From assembly GCA_029224185.1 (NCBI GenBank), contig CM055205.1, forward strand, positions 3,209,144 to 3,273,143: 64,000 nt of DNA, in the 5' to 3' direction. The DNA is from Karalla daura (lineage: Eukaryota; Chordata; Actinopteri; Chaetodontiformes; Leiognathidae). A model generated the notes under the pieces. It was not told where the DNA came from. It did not search any database and worked only from the letters and a program-made list of their open reading frames with translations. Numbering within the stretch: the first letter of the stretch is position 1; every line of letters starts with the position of its first letter. Below are positions 23,666 through 35,986 of the stretch, one piece after another. Position numbers and translations under genes: made by a program.

Positions 23666-25769
23666 AACAGCAAGTTCACTCTCACTTAGTGGGAACCCTT
23701 TCAGATGGGGCTGCGCGGCACTGGTGCGGGGGAGACATCAGACAGGGGCCATTTCGAGGGGGAGCGAAAGAAATTATGAAAGCACGAGAGACGACCACTC
23801 TTCGTGTCACCAGCTCCTCGCACCTCGCATTATCACTCTCAGCGAGCGTGCAGTCAACGCCCGAGTAAACAGACTCCTTCGGCTTAAAACCCTCAAAGCC
23901 CCGTCAATCGAATGGCACCGGAGAGAGAAATCGCGATCGGCTATCGGCACACTGAAAGGCATTAGGGGACACGGGCAGCAGAAGTAGTGGACGGTAGACG
24001 GTTTCCACAATAGCAGCCGGAGAGGTGGCGTCGTGGCGTGCACTGCGGCCCAACCCTGGGGCTGGATGCGGTTTTACCACAGGCTCGAGACGTCGGGAAG
24101 TTGTCGCAGAAACGCCAGAGAAGTGCGCTCGAAGCGGCCCCGGCCCGGGAGCGCTCGGCACGAAGAGCACAAAGACGACCTGGCGCGGGGGGGAACAGGA
24201 AACCCCGACCGCGGTGAAGCCCGTCGTTCTAATTACTCAAATCCAGTTTGTAGTGCGTTCCGGTGGCTCGGCGTGTGTATCCTGCGCGCGTGGGAGATAG
24301 CTGAGCTGTTGCCTGTCTCTACGCACAAGGCACAATGTGACTTTGAGCCGGGGTGAAGCTCCTGGTGTGTGACTTGACTGGGATTTCTTTTTTTTTCAGT
24401 GGAAGGAATGAATTACTCAGTATTTAGTCCCCTCAGGTATTTAGATTCTCTACACTTCCAAGGTAGAGTTCAAGCACGAGCTGGAGTCTGTCTGCACTTT
24501 ATCTGTCAATTGAAACCACTTAAAATCTCCCGAGAAGTTGATCGGGTGGCGAGAAAAAGTGACAGGAAATGACTTCATTTGTAAAGAAATCTGTGTTTTG
24601 ATTGCATATCGGTTCATGGATAAGACATTCGTAAGTGGAGGCAATCGTGCAAATGCTTGTAGCCCTAGCAAGCAAACATCTGTTCCAGTGAGACGTTCCT
24701 TTTTCGATTATCGCCCATGCTTTACTGAACCACGCGAACGACGTGGTCGCCAAAGCGCACCCGGCTCCAGACTTCGGACGGGTTTTGACTTCGTGTTTGG
24801 AAACCATTTGCAATCGATTGCGCAACTCCGCGAGGTCACACAGGCCCGGGCGAGCAGCTCCGGAAGAGGGAGGTGGAGAGCGGCTCCATCCCAGTCCCAG
24901 GACTTCCCAACACTATCCTTTAAGAACAACAAATAAAAAAAAACTCCTTTCATTGTAGACGGAGACAAGGGGCGACGCAGCGCTGGAATAATTCATGAGG
25001 CTTAATTTAGAGATGCAGCTGCTGCCGCGGCGGATGGGAGCCTGATAGGAGCGCAGCCACCGAGCACCGGTTGAATAAAAATAGACGACGCTACAAACAG
25101 GCTGGAGCCTATAGAAACGACGATTCCCCGCCTCACATGCCGCATATGCAGTGAGTATATGTAGCCACTTTCTTCTCTCTGCAACTTGGCACGGCAGGAA
25201 GTTTCAAAAGTTTAGTATGGGTTTATATCGAGTGTGCGTCGAGTATGGAAGCATATATGTACTGTGTGTGAATGATGATGTTGATATAGAGGTACTTGGT
25301 GGAGAAATAGAACCACGGAACAACAGAGTGTAGTTTCGACTGGGACGGACTGCAGTTGCTGGCATTTTTGAGACTGTGATCAAGCGCGTGCCCCGTCATT
25401 TCTCTCAGGCTCCTCCGGTGCTGACATGGACTGGACAGCGGCCGCTCGCTTTCCGCCAGCTCGGGTCCTTTGTGAGGGCTCCCCAGCCGGCTTGACTCGG
25501 GATGAGGAATCGGACCGAGCCATGAACGCTGGCTCAAAAGTAACCACAGGCTGCTCATCAGCCAAAGCCGCGCCGGATAGCCTTTCCTCAGGCTCTGGGC
25601 GGCCTCCTGTCCAGCCGCTGCAGGGCATGCCTTTTAGAATAAGGAGCCATGCCTCTTCCTTTAGAGGTTTGTGCATCTGCATCGGCATAGCACACTGCGC
25701 GCAGCTCCTCTGTATCCCTCCCTCCTCTCGGCTCAGCCGCTCCCTGTAATGGATGGGGGCACCACTGAC

Positions 25770-26190
25770 CCCTGGCATCTGGATCACAGCCATAATGACC
25801 TGGCCAAGTGGCGCTAACATGCCTCAGAGAAAGGTCAATAGACCTGAATGGCACTACACGTATTGACAGTGTCATCCATCAGAGGCTGGAGGGGGCTCGG
25901 CCGTGGCATGACAACAATTGATTGCGCATCAGTCACCCGGAGATCAATCGCAGGATCATTTCTGCATCGTGCCCGGGCGCAGGGAAATCAAAGGGAGCAG
26001 CCTCTGCACCCTTAAGGGACAAGATACATGACAGGCTCTCACCTAATCAGACAAACTGCACAAACACATTATCTTCATTATACATACAGCGGCCCAGGAT
26101 TCCCCCTCCTCCTCCTCCTCCCCCTCCCCCCTCCTCCTCCCCCTCCCCCTCCCATGTGCATTATTCATTATGCTACATAAAGGGAGCCTG
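25770..26190. promoter_or_regulatory. Candidate enhancer-like non-coding block upstream of rarb
   Basis: Starts about 4 kb upstream of the isoform-1 exon. It holds nuclear-receptor half-sites (TGACCT at 25797-25802; AGGTCAATAGACCT at 25832-25845) and PBX/MEIS/HOX-like words (CAATTGATTG, GATTGCGCATCAG, ATCAATCG, CTAATCAGACA, TTATTCATTATG). A CCT-rich tract interrupts it at 26101-26155. It looks like unique, motif-dense sequence of the conserved-element type, but conservation cannot be judged here. Confidence 0.3.
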
Positions 26191-29072
26191 CACAGTGCGG
26201 CGGCCATGCAGGGGAGCTGGCTGTTCCATGCTGCGAGCCGCGCTGCTGCTCCGCCTGGGAGTCTGTGGACCCCCCCTCGTCTGGGGGGCAGGCCTCACAG
26301 AGACACGCAGCGCAGAACAACTCCATTCACTCGTCCGCGTGCAGACCCCGGGCTTGCAGCTGCGAGCGGTTGACGAGCGCATGCTGGAAATATCAGAGGG
26401 CGTTGCTCGTTGTCCACCGCGCCGCACCGTAGGAACAGGAACAGATGGCTATCGGCCCGGAACCCTGCGAACGGAAAGCGCTCGCTCCACATTCACCTCA
26501 GTCACGGCCTGCGCCACTGGTACCTCTCCCAGAGTGGGAGCGTCTCTCACCCCCTCATGTTTGCATCTCCCTGATCTCCCTTCAATCCGCCGTCCTACGC
26601 AACAAGCGTACATATTTCACGCGTTGCGGGCATTTCTCTCGCCCCGGCGAACAAATGAGGCGGCGCTACAGACGGCCGCTACCTCGCTACAGGATTGATT
26701 TCCAGCGGGTGATTATCAGCTCTCTAACACGCCGCCGAGGCTGTTAAATGGGCTTCCGCCGGCAGAGGCATGGCCTCGCCGTGAAGGCTCAATCACGGCG
26801 GACTGGGAACGGCCCTCGGTTAGCAGCCGAGTCAACACGATTCAGTCCGTCCCCTCTCATCTCACATTCCCGCCTTGATCAGCGTCCGGCCTGTCTTGTC
26901 TGTATCTATAAAAATGCATATTTTCGGGGTTCTCACAGGGATCCGCTGAGACGGAACGTGGCCGGCGCCTGACGGTGGAAAACCCAGCAAATCGGCGGCT
27001 TTGTGGATACTCAGGGACAGGGCTTGGCAGTGAGGCCCGTCGGAGAGGTGTCCGGAGCGAGGCCGCTCCCCTGGGCGTTCTTATCTCCACGCGGAGGCAC
27101 GCTGGGGAGAAGACGTCCCAGCAGGGCTGCCGCTAATCGTGCTAAGCGTGACCGATCCAGCCTGGCTGACAGCCTGGCTGTCCAGACGCGTGGCTGTGAC
27201 GATAACTTCTGAGGGATGTGGCGTCACGAGCCGCCGTCCGGTCCTCAGCCAGCGGAGTGAAGCCTGCGGCACCTACTGTGTGTGTGTGGCACTGTGAGAG
27301 GGGCCACAGCAGGAATGTACACAAACACACACGCACGTGTGGTCTGCACAGGCAGCCGATGCTGCATCTTAAGGAAACCAATAACGATCCCCCCTCACCA
27401 CCAATCCCGTTAAAGTCACTGGTTTGCTTCCGGGTTATTCTGCAGACTGTGCCTCAGCTCTGTCCGCCTGACAGCAGCTCCGTTTCCTTTTTTTTGGGCA
27501 TCACCTCAGACGAGGTTCGAGGTTCGAGAGTCTGTGCTGCGGAAACACGGCCGAGCACTGGTCGCTCGGGAGGGGCTGCCATTAGAAATGCCACTGGAAG
27601 GCCACGGGACGTCGTCCACCCTGACCCGGCACTCTGAAAGAGTCAAGATGCCGGCAGCGGGGATGGCTGACCCTTTCACCCGCGCCACCCAGGGAAGGAG
27701 GCTGAGGAGAAATCTTAAAATGTGCGGACAAAAATGGACAAGAGCGGGCGAGGTCTGGGTGAACGCATAGAGTACGGTTCGGCCGAGAAGGAAAGAGGCG
27801 GCGGCTTGGGAGGAGTCGCAGAGAGTCGGAAAAGAAGGGAAAGGGGACGCGAGGAGAAGCGCTTGAAAACCTCGGCGAGCAGAGATAAGGCGGAGGTTGT
27901 GGCATGAGGTGGAAGTGTGATAGAATGGAACGGTCCCGCGGTTGTTGTGATCTCAAATGAACACCGCCTGCTTCTCTCCCGTGCGAAGAGACTAAAATGC
28001 CGACTCGGGGTGTACCCAGAGCAGCAGTCAAAGCTGTTTTGGCCTCTGTGGAACTCTAAATGCTATCCCCAGTAGACGGACTCACTGCAGGTGCTACATG
28101 CGTCGAGCTGTGGTTTGATCACACGGGTGAAAGTGGCAGGGAAAGAAAACTACAGAGGAAGCAGGAAATAAAGATAAAAGCTAAAACAGGAAAACATTTC
28201 GACTCATAAATAGATGGAAATACCAAACCAGAACCATTGTGCTTTTTATTCACGTGCCAGTATTCAGGCATGTACAGTACTCGTGTCAGTCGGCTCTCGC
28301 CATCGCACTGCATTCAGCCTCGACACATCTCACGCTCTAATCCCTCTCATAATGCTTCCATAAGAGGCTGGCGGGGAAGTGTCTCACACAGATTTAGAAC
28401 GATACACATTAAGATACATCAAAAGGGGAAAACGAAGAGATGCATAGGCGCAAACGTCTGAATAAAAACTCAATCGTGTAAATCACACAGATCAGACCTT
28501 GATAAGAACACAAGATTATATTTAGACGATGTCTTCCACAGACTTGAGATGTTTCTTTAGGGTGTCCAGTCAAAGAGCTGGACTCGCCATCACAGTGCAG
28601 GGCTGTGCATGTGGCGGTGGGCCAGAGGCTCTGAATGGAGTCACGGCTGGATGTGATGTTTTCACCTGTATGCTTATCAAATCTGCTCTCCCCTCCCTGC
28701 TTTCTGCAGCTCTGCCAACTCCAACTCCATAAGTGCTCTCAAAGAACTCAGGATCCGCTTACTGTACGAGGCGACACGTTGAACGTTCATTCCCCACTTA
28801 CACCGGCCGATCTCTTTCCGTTCCACCTATTTCAGTATACAGTGACGTTTAACGGTGAGGGGAGGGGCTCAGCTCGGACCAACCCGGCGTGGATGAAGGC
28901 TTTCGGCAATCCTCTTCCTCATCGCCGCTCGGCCTCGCTGCGGGGAGGAGGCACGTTTCAAAAAGATGCTAAGCGCCAAGAACGAGGTTCAGTCCGCAGC
29001 CTCGGCTCAAAGAAAACACGCGTGACGCGATGTGTGATTTTCATCGCCAAATAAAGCAAGTCTCTCCCTCTC

Positions 29073-29109
<37 letters not shown>

Positions 29110-30186
29110 GCAGCTTCCATCTAGATTCTGACATCTAACACGCCGGGCGTTCCATTTCTCATTTGATCAAAGCTAAAGCACAGGGTCATTACATAATGGT
29201 GTAATTATGGGGGTTTGGTATAAAAACAGGCCCGGGAAAGCGCAGCGCCTGACAAGATGCCAGAGGAGGGGAGAGCAGCGGCATGTCAACGCCAGCTCTG
29301 ACGGACCTGAGCCCCCCCCCCCCACCTCTTTGAGATCGGAAGAGGAACGCTCACGCCACGTCCTCCCCTGTTTTCGTAAACTCACAGCCACCCCGAGCTG
29401 TCTGTCCCCTCGCTGAGCCTGGAGCGCGGCCAGCCACAATATTGTTCCACTTCTCAGCGAGGCTCCGGACGAGAGAGGCCTTCGCCTCCCGCACGCACTC
29501 CCACGTCCGCGAGAACCCCCCCCGCGTCCGCGCCGGGCGCGTCCTCCCTCGCCGCCGCGCACGCACGCCCGAGCGAGGGACACCCGGGGGGCGGTCAAGC
29601 AGCCCGTCTCATCACCTTGTTTGTTGCGAGCTGTGTTGGCAACGGTCACCAGGCTCCGTCTTTTGTTTCCCGTTTCCCCCCCCCCGCTCGGCATCCTGCT
29701 GTCTGCTTTGCATGGAACAGCCTTGTCCTCAATAGCGCCGTTGTCCCGATTAAGCTCCATCCGTCCAATTAGCTCCGCTCGCTCTCCTGAGCGAGCGGAG
29801 CGTTCCCGGGTCTGAGAAACTGTTCTCGGTAGCACTTCGCTCGCGGAGCGTGGCGGTGCATCACAAGCAGATTACAGATCCGGCTGAGGCAGTGATAATT
29901 CCGTCCTCGGCACCCTGGAAGAGTCTGTGAAATATAAATACAGAAGTCAACCGTCAGCACTTTGGACGGCGCGCACTATGAAATATTAGGAGCGTGCGGC
30001 CCGAGAGTGGCACGGATGGAAAACTACTTCGGTGCCGCGTCGGACTGGAAAACCACAGCCGCCCTTGTGAAAATCTCCACTGGTAGGCGGCTGGCGAAGA
30101 AGCACCTCGTGTCTGGTCTTTTTAGACAAGAGGACGAGCAGTCACTTGTCATTCCACCTGAGAGGTTTCTGAGAGAATTTGAAGTA
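26191..30186. other. Non-coding stretch upstream of rarb
   Basis: No exon recognised. A 258-codon open frame starting at 25922 has no recognisable domain. There is a CT microsatellite at 29060-29109 and short C runs at 29313 and 29678. Confidence 0.45.
29060..29109. repeat. (CT)n microsatellite
   Basis: TCTC repeat with a few CCC interruptions. Confidence 0.9.
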
Positions 30187-30233
30187 CTTCATCATGCGCC
30201 GCAAGTGAAATGAAGCTCATTTCACACTATATG
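30187..30233. repeat. 47-bp direct repeat, left copy, with an internal palindrome
   Basis: Identical to 30569-30615. Both contain GTGAAATGA-AGC-TCATTTCAC, a perfect 9-bp inverted repeat. The two copies bracket a TA repeat (30252-30274) and the first copy of a 280-bp duplicated segment. Confidence 0.85.
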
Positions 30234-30274
30234 TGAATATAGTGTTAGTGTTATATATATATATATATATATAT

Positions 30275-30553
30275 AAACCTTTTGGATGCGCAGGGTGGGC
30301 CAAAATTCATTTATTCATTAATCCTCGCATAATGTTTGTCTAAGACGTGACTCTGCTCCCCTGCGGACAGTGGACAATCCAGTGCCACGACACCCCGATG
30401 GACAGGCTGGCGCCCCGAGGTGCGTTCAGGTACCACCTGAAATGGAAAGTTGTTAATCTGGGCGATTATTGGTTACTTGTCACTCTCCAGCCTCTGCTAA
30501 CCTACCCGCCTCTGTAGCTTCCGTGCATTAGTGAAAAAGTCTGATTTAGATGT
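30275..30553. repeat. Duplicated 280-bp segment, copy 1
   Basis: Nearly identical (by eye about ten substitutions and two small indels) to 32429-32716 in the same orientation. It begins AAACCTTTTGGATGCGCAGG and ends at GATTTAGATGT. No terminal inverted repeats or frame. Confidence 0.85.
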
Positions 30554-30568
30554 ACTTCATGATAAGTT

Positions 30569-30615
30569 CTTCATCATGCGCCGCAAGTGAAATGAAGCTC
30601 ATTTCACACTATATG
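30569..30615. repeat. 47-bp direct repeat, right copy
   Basis: Same 47 bases as 30187-30233, including the palindrome. Confidence 0.85.
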
Positions 30616-33600
30616 CTGCAAATCCTCGTCCGGGTTTGTATTCCCCGCCACCTCCATTCTGTCACACTCTTCATCCGCGAGGTGGGCGCGGGTGTCCGGC
30701 TCGGTAAGTTTCCGCGTGTCAGGTCCCCCCCCCCGTCAGCTGTCTGCCCGTCACCCGTCTGATAAAAGCATCACATGACCACCCCGGGAAAAGAAAAACA
30801 CGAAAAAGGGCATCGTGGAGTGACTGCCAGTGGGGGGGGACATGTCAAATATTTAGAAGCGTTTCAAAATTGACACGGGGGGGGTGGGGGGTTTCATTCA
30901 CCAGTCAGACACACCTGCAAAATGGAAGCTTTTGTCCCTCAGCTCTCATGTTTTCAAAATGGCTTGTTTTCGGCGTCTCTTAGTGCAAGATGTTCCATGT
31001 GGCCTCAGTGAAAACAGCTGGTGACGCGTGAACAAGTTGTTGCAAAGACGGCCAGAAAACTGGAAATGAAACCGTACAGCATCGCATGAAAAGGTTCATA
31101 GGAATGGGTTATGGGAAATTAATGGATTCTTTCCGATTGCTGAGCTGGTCGTGGCGGGCATTCCTAGTTGTTTACAGACCACAAAGAAATCGCAAATCCA
31201 ATCCCCGTTGTCAAAACCGATCTCCAGAAACACAATCAAATCCATCAAAAATGTACCGAGGCCCACGCATTCCTTCCCTCGCGCGTTTGAGCAAACCCCG
31301 GGCTCTCGCGATTGTCTTCCCTTAATCCCCCGCGCCAGGGCTGACACAAAAACACGCAAACAGCTTTGTTTACGCCGCGTCCGTGTTCACTCTCCTTCAG
31401 GATTGCTCCCCTGGACGAGAACCGTCTGCGCGCGAGGCTCCCGACTCGCTCAGGCACACGCTCGCTCCCCGTGGCCGGCCGACGGGAGCCGGAGTCCCGT
31501 ACCAATGTGTTTCACGCAAACGACGACAAACGGAATACGAAATGCTGAAGCAGAGTGGAGCCGAGTTGGAATTCGGGTAAAGCTTTGGGGATCGCTCGAG
31601 GGGGCATTCATGAGGCCGATCCGGAGCTGAGGCCCGTTAGCCAGGTACGATGACGGGCCGCGGGCCATCTCGTGAATCTGGCCCGATTGATGGTTAAACG
31701 TTCATCTGTGGCTCCCTGTGCGCATGTGTGAAGTCTGGCTGCAGAAACACCGAACCGCCCCTCCACTCCAGTGTGCCTCTGACAGCCGGGGAGCCGGTTT
31801 TCGTGACACAAAGACGCTCATTACGGGGCTTAGGCGCTCAGGCACTCAGGCGATGGGGGGAAAAAAGTGAAGGAGGAAACCGCGTCGCCTTCAAAGTCAC
31901 TCAGCGCGGCGGCGGCGGCGGCGGCGGGGACAGGCCCAGTGTTTCGCGATAAGCCGCATGCAGATGGGTATTAAATATCCTCAGTCAGGATTAGGGGCTG
32001 CGGATCTGGGCTGCGGTAAATCTCTTGCTTTTCTCACTGAGCCAAAGCCCAAATAAATGCGGCACTCGGGCTCGGAGGACCCTCACCGCTGGATCCCACG
32101 GCTCCACGTGTGACGAGTAGCCCATGGAAATCATGGGCAGAACAACTCAGACACGGGCTTCAAATATGTGTTTATTTGTGTATTCCAAACCAGCCGAAAG
32201 AAATGAAGGCGTTGCTCATCTTGATGCTGCATTCAGCGTGATAATGCCACAAGAGCTCTGGGGGGGCTGTGCTTCGAAACTGCATGCACATTCATCACCG
32301 CCATTGCTAACAAGGAAGGACGTTACGAGCTTTTATTTGGCACTTTGTGCCTGGTGGAAACATGTCCTTGGGGCCAGAGGAACGCACCGTGCCGTGTCAA
32401 CTGACAGGCAGACCGAAGATCTCTTTTAAAACCTTTTGGATGCGCAGGGTGGGCCAAAATTCATTTATTCATCCTCGCATAATGTTAGTCTAAGACGTGA
32501 CTCTGCTCCCCTGCGGACAGTGGACAATCCAGTGCCACGGCACCCTGATGGACAGGCTGGCGCCCCGAGGTGCGTTCAGGTACCATCTGAAACGGAAAGT
32601 GTGGTTGGAGACTTGTTAATCTGGGCGATTATTGGTTACTTGTCACTCTCCAGCCTCTGCTAACCTACCCCCCTCTGTAGCTTCCATGCACTAGTGAAAA
32701 AGTCTGATTTAGATGTGGTTAAAACAGACGTAGCATCCTTCCCCAGGCATCCACATGAGCAGGCTATTAAAGTACATCTGCATGCACGCATGTCTTCGGG
32801 CCCGTTACTCTCACCAGCAACTTCCCCGACAGTCAGAGATTTGGTGTCTGGAAAATGTAATTCTACATTCAAAAGTAGGTCTGAGGAATTTCTCATTATG
32901 AGATGGCTCCAGCGAACACTTGTTGTGTCCTTGTGGAGAAAAAAAAAGTGGTGAGAGTCAGCTCAAGTTAGTCGGTTCTTTGGGAATGTTTGTGCGATTC
33001 TAGGTATAAGTTGGAGTATAAGTCGAAAACAAAGGCGTTTTGGGCCACCTGTGGTCAGAGGCCCAGCAGCTTGGCTTGAGCTTCGGTTTGTGTGAATCCA
33101 GCTGAAGCTGCAGAGGAGACGGCTCCGACGAAACCCAGTGGCTGGTAGACGGAACTACCATAAAGAGCATTTAAACTATGTGGAGGAAGTATGTGGCAAA
33201 AGTATGTTCAAGGTGACACTTAGCCAATAAGTATGATCTAGTGTGTTCTGTATAGAGACCAGAACTACGGATGTCTGGGCTTTCAAGCTATTGAAACGTT
33301 CAACATGAATAACTGAACGATTTCACATGTTCAAGAATGAATTCATCTGCTCAAATGTATTTCTAGTAAAAGAGTTTGAATAATAGGACAGACATTGATG
33401 TTGCGCTACAGCTGCGGCAGAGGCTTGAACCCTTCCCCCTGTACTCACTCTCATGACTTGTGCAGTCTGACCGAGAATCACACACAAACACCGCCTAAGC
33501 CAGTGTTGGTTCAGCTTCATTTGAGGACCAAACGAGCCGGGGCACATGTTACAGCGCGGACTATGAGTGATTCCCGGGGTCAAACAGAGCCCGGCTCGAT

Positions 33601-34140
33601 GCCTCTCAGTCCCTGTTCCTTTTTAATTGCATTTAGGTGTGATCGGGTTAAAAGACGTCGCGGCCGCATTAACTCTAACCGAGTTAGCTTTAGCCTCGGC
33701 CTCAAGTGTGACCGTACGGGAGTCTATGGGAGGGCTGGGGGGAAAACAAATCCCGTCTGGTCTCCTCTCCTCCACCCGACTGCGCACAGTACAGCACGAG
33801 CGGCTTACGCCAAGGAGCCCCCCCGCACAGTCGACCTGGGCGCAGCCTGTAAACGCTCAGGCAGATGTCAGACGTGTAATACCTGCGGGGCGTCCCGCTG
33901 CCGGGAGGAACTCGTCGGGATATCTTCATGATTGGCGATTTGGCGCCTCTCATTTGTTTTGGATCCGGAGAGGGGGAGCCCGTTGACTCGTTCCCACGCT
34001 CGATTTCTAAATGTGGAAACGGGCCGCGGAGCCCCGGACTCACGCCGACTCGCCCTGGCCGTCGTCACGGGCCCGGCAAACCAACCATCGAACGAACGAA
34101 CCAACGGATTAGACGCGCGGCGGAAACTGGGCCAGGCCGG
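30616..34140. other. Non-coding stretch upstream of rarb
   Basis: Apart from copy 2 of the duplicated segment and a GGC run (31908-31927), sequence looks unique. No exon recognised. Confidence 0.45.
32429..32716. repeat. Duplicated 280-bp segment, copy 2
   Basis: Direct copy of 30275-30553 with a 13-base insertion (within GTGTGGTTGGAGAC) and without four bases present in copy 1. Confidence 0.85.
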
Positions 34141-34218
34141 GCGTGTGCGTGTGTGCGTGTGTGCATGTGTGCATGTGTGCGTGTGCGTGTGCGTGGGTGG
34201 GAGGGCGGGCGGGCGGGC
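34141..34218. repeat. (GTGC/GTGT)n tract and GGGC repeat
   Basis: TG-rich alternating repeat to about 34195, then GGGCGGGC units. Confidence 0.85.
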
Positions 34219-34515
34219 GGAATGAAGATGGGGGGAAAAAAAAAACCCTTTGAAGGCGTCGGAGCTCGGACAAATTAGAAACGAGGACGTCTCCGTCCGA
34301 TCCGATTCCATTAGGAGACAAAAGCGCCGCTAAGTGATGTAGATTAACGCGGCTGCGCGTAGGAGTTACGAGCGTGATCAAAGATGGAGCGGGGCGGCCC
34401 GCTCGAACATCTCCGCTTAACTGCCGCTGCCGCTGCACGATTCCGGGGGTCGCGCAGCTGTCACGGCTCTCTCTCTCTCTCTCTCACTCTGTCTCCTCTT
34501 CCTCTTTCATGTTTT

Positions 34516-34558
34516 TCCCCCTCCTCCTCCTCCTCCTCCTCCTCCTCCTCCTCCTCCC
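34516..34558. repeat. (CTC)n trinucleotide repeat
   Basis: About thirteen CTC/TCC units following a CT run at 34468-34486. Confidence 0.9.
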
Positions 34559-34637
34559 CGGTACTGCGATGCCAGGAGCGCACACACAATACGTTGCCGG
34601 AGCCCCGAGGAATAGCGCATCGGCTCTGCGCCAGAGC

Positions 34638-34672
34638 GGGGGGGTGGGGGGGGTGGGGGGGGGCGGGGGGGG
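34638..34672 (+). repeat. G-quadruplex-type G tract
   Basis: Four G runs of 7, 8, 9 and 8 are separated by single T, T and C bases, an ideal short-loop quadruplex pattern on the plus strand. Confidence 0.8.
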
Positions 34673-34908
34673 AGAGGAAAAAGAGACGAAACAACAAAAC
34701 GTATTTTTTTAAAAGACAGGGAGGGGATTAACATATGACTCGGGGAAGGGGGGGGGGGGGGGAGAGGAGCTCTCTGCTCGTCAGACGGCGGAGAAACGCG
34801 AGCGCTTCTCGGGGCCGCCCGGCGTCGGGGAGACGGGACGGGAGGAACCGCGATTTGCTGCGACTTTTTTTTTTGCAAAGTCTGGAGAGGAGGAGCTCCG
34901 ACCGACCG

Positions 34909-34964
34909 GCGGCCCGGGAGCCGGGCGACGTCACGCTTTGGCGGCACCTCGGCCAATCAGAATC
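34909..34964. mobile_element. Partial relative of the MITE-like element at 48856-49205
   Basis: GGCCCGGGAG, a CRE-like GACGTCACGCTTT and GGCACCTCGGCCAATCAG match in order the block at 49088-49132 of the longer element. Only this core was recognised; no terminal repeats flank it. Confidence 0.45.
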
Positions 34965-35952
34965 AAAACGGGGGCATTCAGGACGGCAGGCCTTCTCCGA
35001 TTGGTCAGACGTATTGCCATGCAGAGCATGAAGGCATAGCGCATTATAGCACACCATTTAGGGCAGATGTAGCTCTGACATACGCGTAGCGCGCATGTTG
35101 GGTTTAGGGTTAGCCCTAGCTTTAAGTCAGAGGTGTGCTGTCCTCCACTGGTTGCGCAGTACACAGGGAGCAGTTAGAAGCAACGAAATGCTCTCGACCT
35201 GCAGCAGGATGCTTGGAGAAATTTGACGGAGTTTGCCGCTATCGACCCCCCCACCCCCACCCCCCCCTCCCTGCAAACTCATTTCTCCTTTCCAGCAGAA
35301 ACAGAGTAAACCCAGGGATGAGGGAGATTCCAAACATGATTAGTGTACAAAAGACAAACACCTCTTGTTTGGTTTGTAAACATGACGGAGTCATACCGGA
35401 GCCTTCATATTGTTTGGCTTGTCTAAGGCGAAAAACAAACTGCAGGGTGATCACGCTCGCCTATCCAGAGGCTAGGTGGTGCTGGAGGTAAAGGAGACTA
35501 TTTACTTCTCACAGGGGTGGGAGGGGAGTACGTTGGGGGGGGGGGGGCGAGCACACACAATCTGCCTCTCTCTCCCGGCGTTCCAGCGCATCGCAAGATG
35601 GCCGTACGCAGCGGCAAAAACGGCGTAACGTCTCGTTTCAGTCCGAGGGCGCCGCGCCGGGCCCCGGGGCCCCGGTGACTCATACGGTAATCCACGTCGT
35701 CTCTCTTTCGGCGGGAGGGGCGGGCGGCGCGCGGCGATATGGAAATGAGAGGGGCTGATCAAAGCCCTCCTCCCCTGGATGAGCTCCTCATCCGTCTCTC
35801 CAAGGACTCCCGGCCTGCCAAGCCCCGCGCCTCCTAATACAGACGTTGCGGCGCTCGCACCCAACCAGCCGCCCGTCATTAAAATTTCATGCCGACACGC
35901 GGCACACAGATTCCTGGGAGCCCCGCAGGCTCCGGCGCATCCACCTGACTGA

Positions 35953-35986
<34 letters not shown>

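Larger units (their letters stand above)
21863..25769. other. Upstream region or leader intron of rarb, non-coding
   Basis: GC-rich and CpG-rich to about 22030, then a compound CA/TA/GA/TA repeat (22124-22189), a GT run (23401-23419) and a CA repeat (23621-23665). A first leader exon of rarb is expected somewhere upstream but was not identified. Confidence 0.4.

Noticed and set aside
25922..26698. 258-codon plus-strand open frame
   Set aside because: Crosses a CCT-rich low-complexity tract that becomes poly-proline; no domain recognised.
34900..35000. CRE plus two CCAAT boxes, looking like a CpG-island promoter
   Set aside because: The core matches the MITE-like element at 49088-49132, so a repeat copy is the simpler explanation; no first exon follows.
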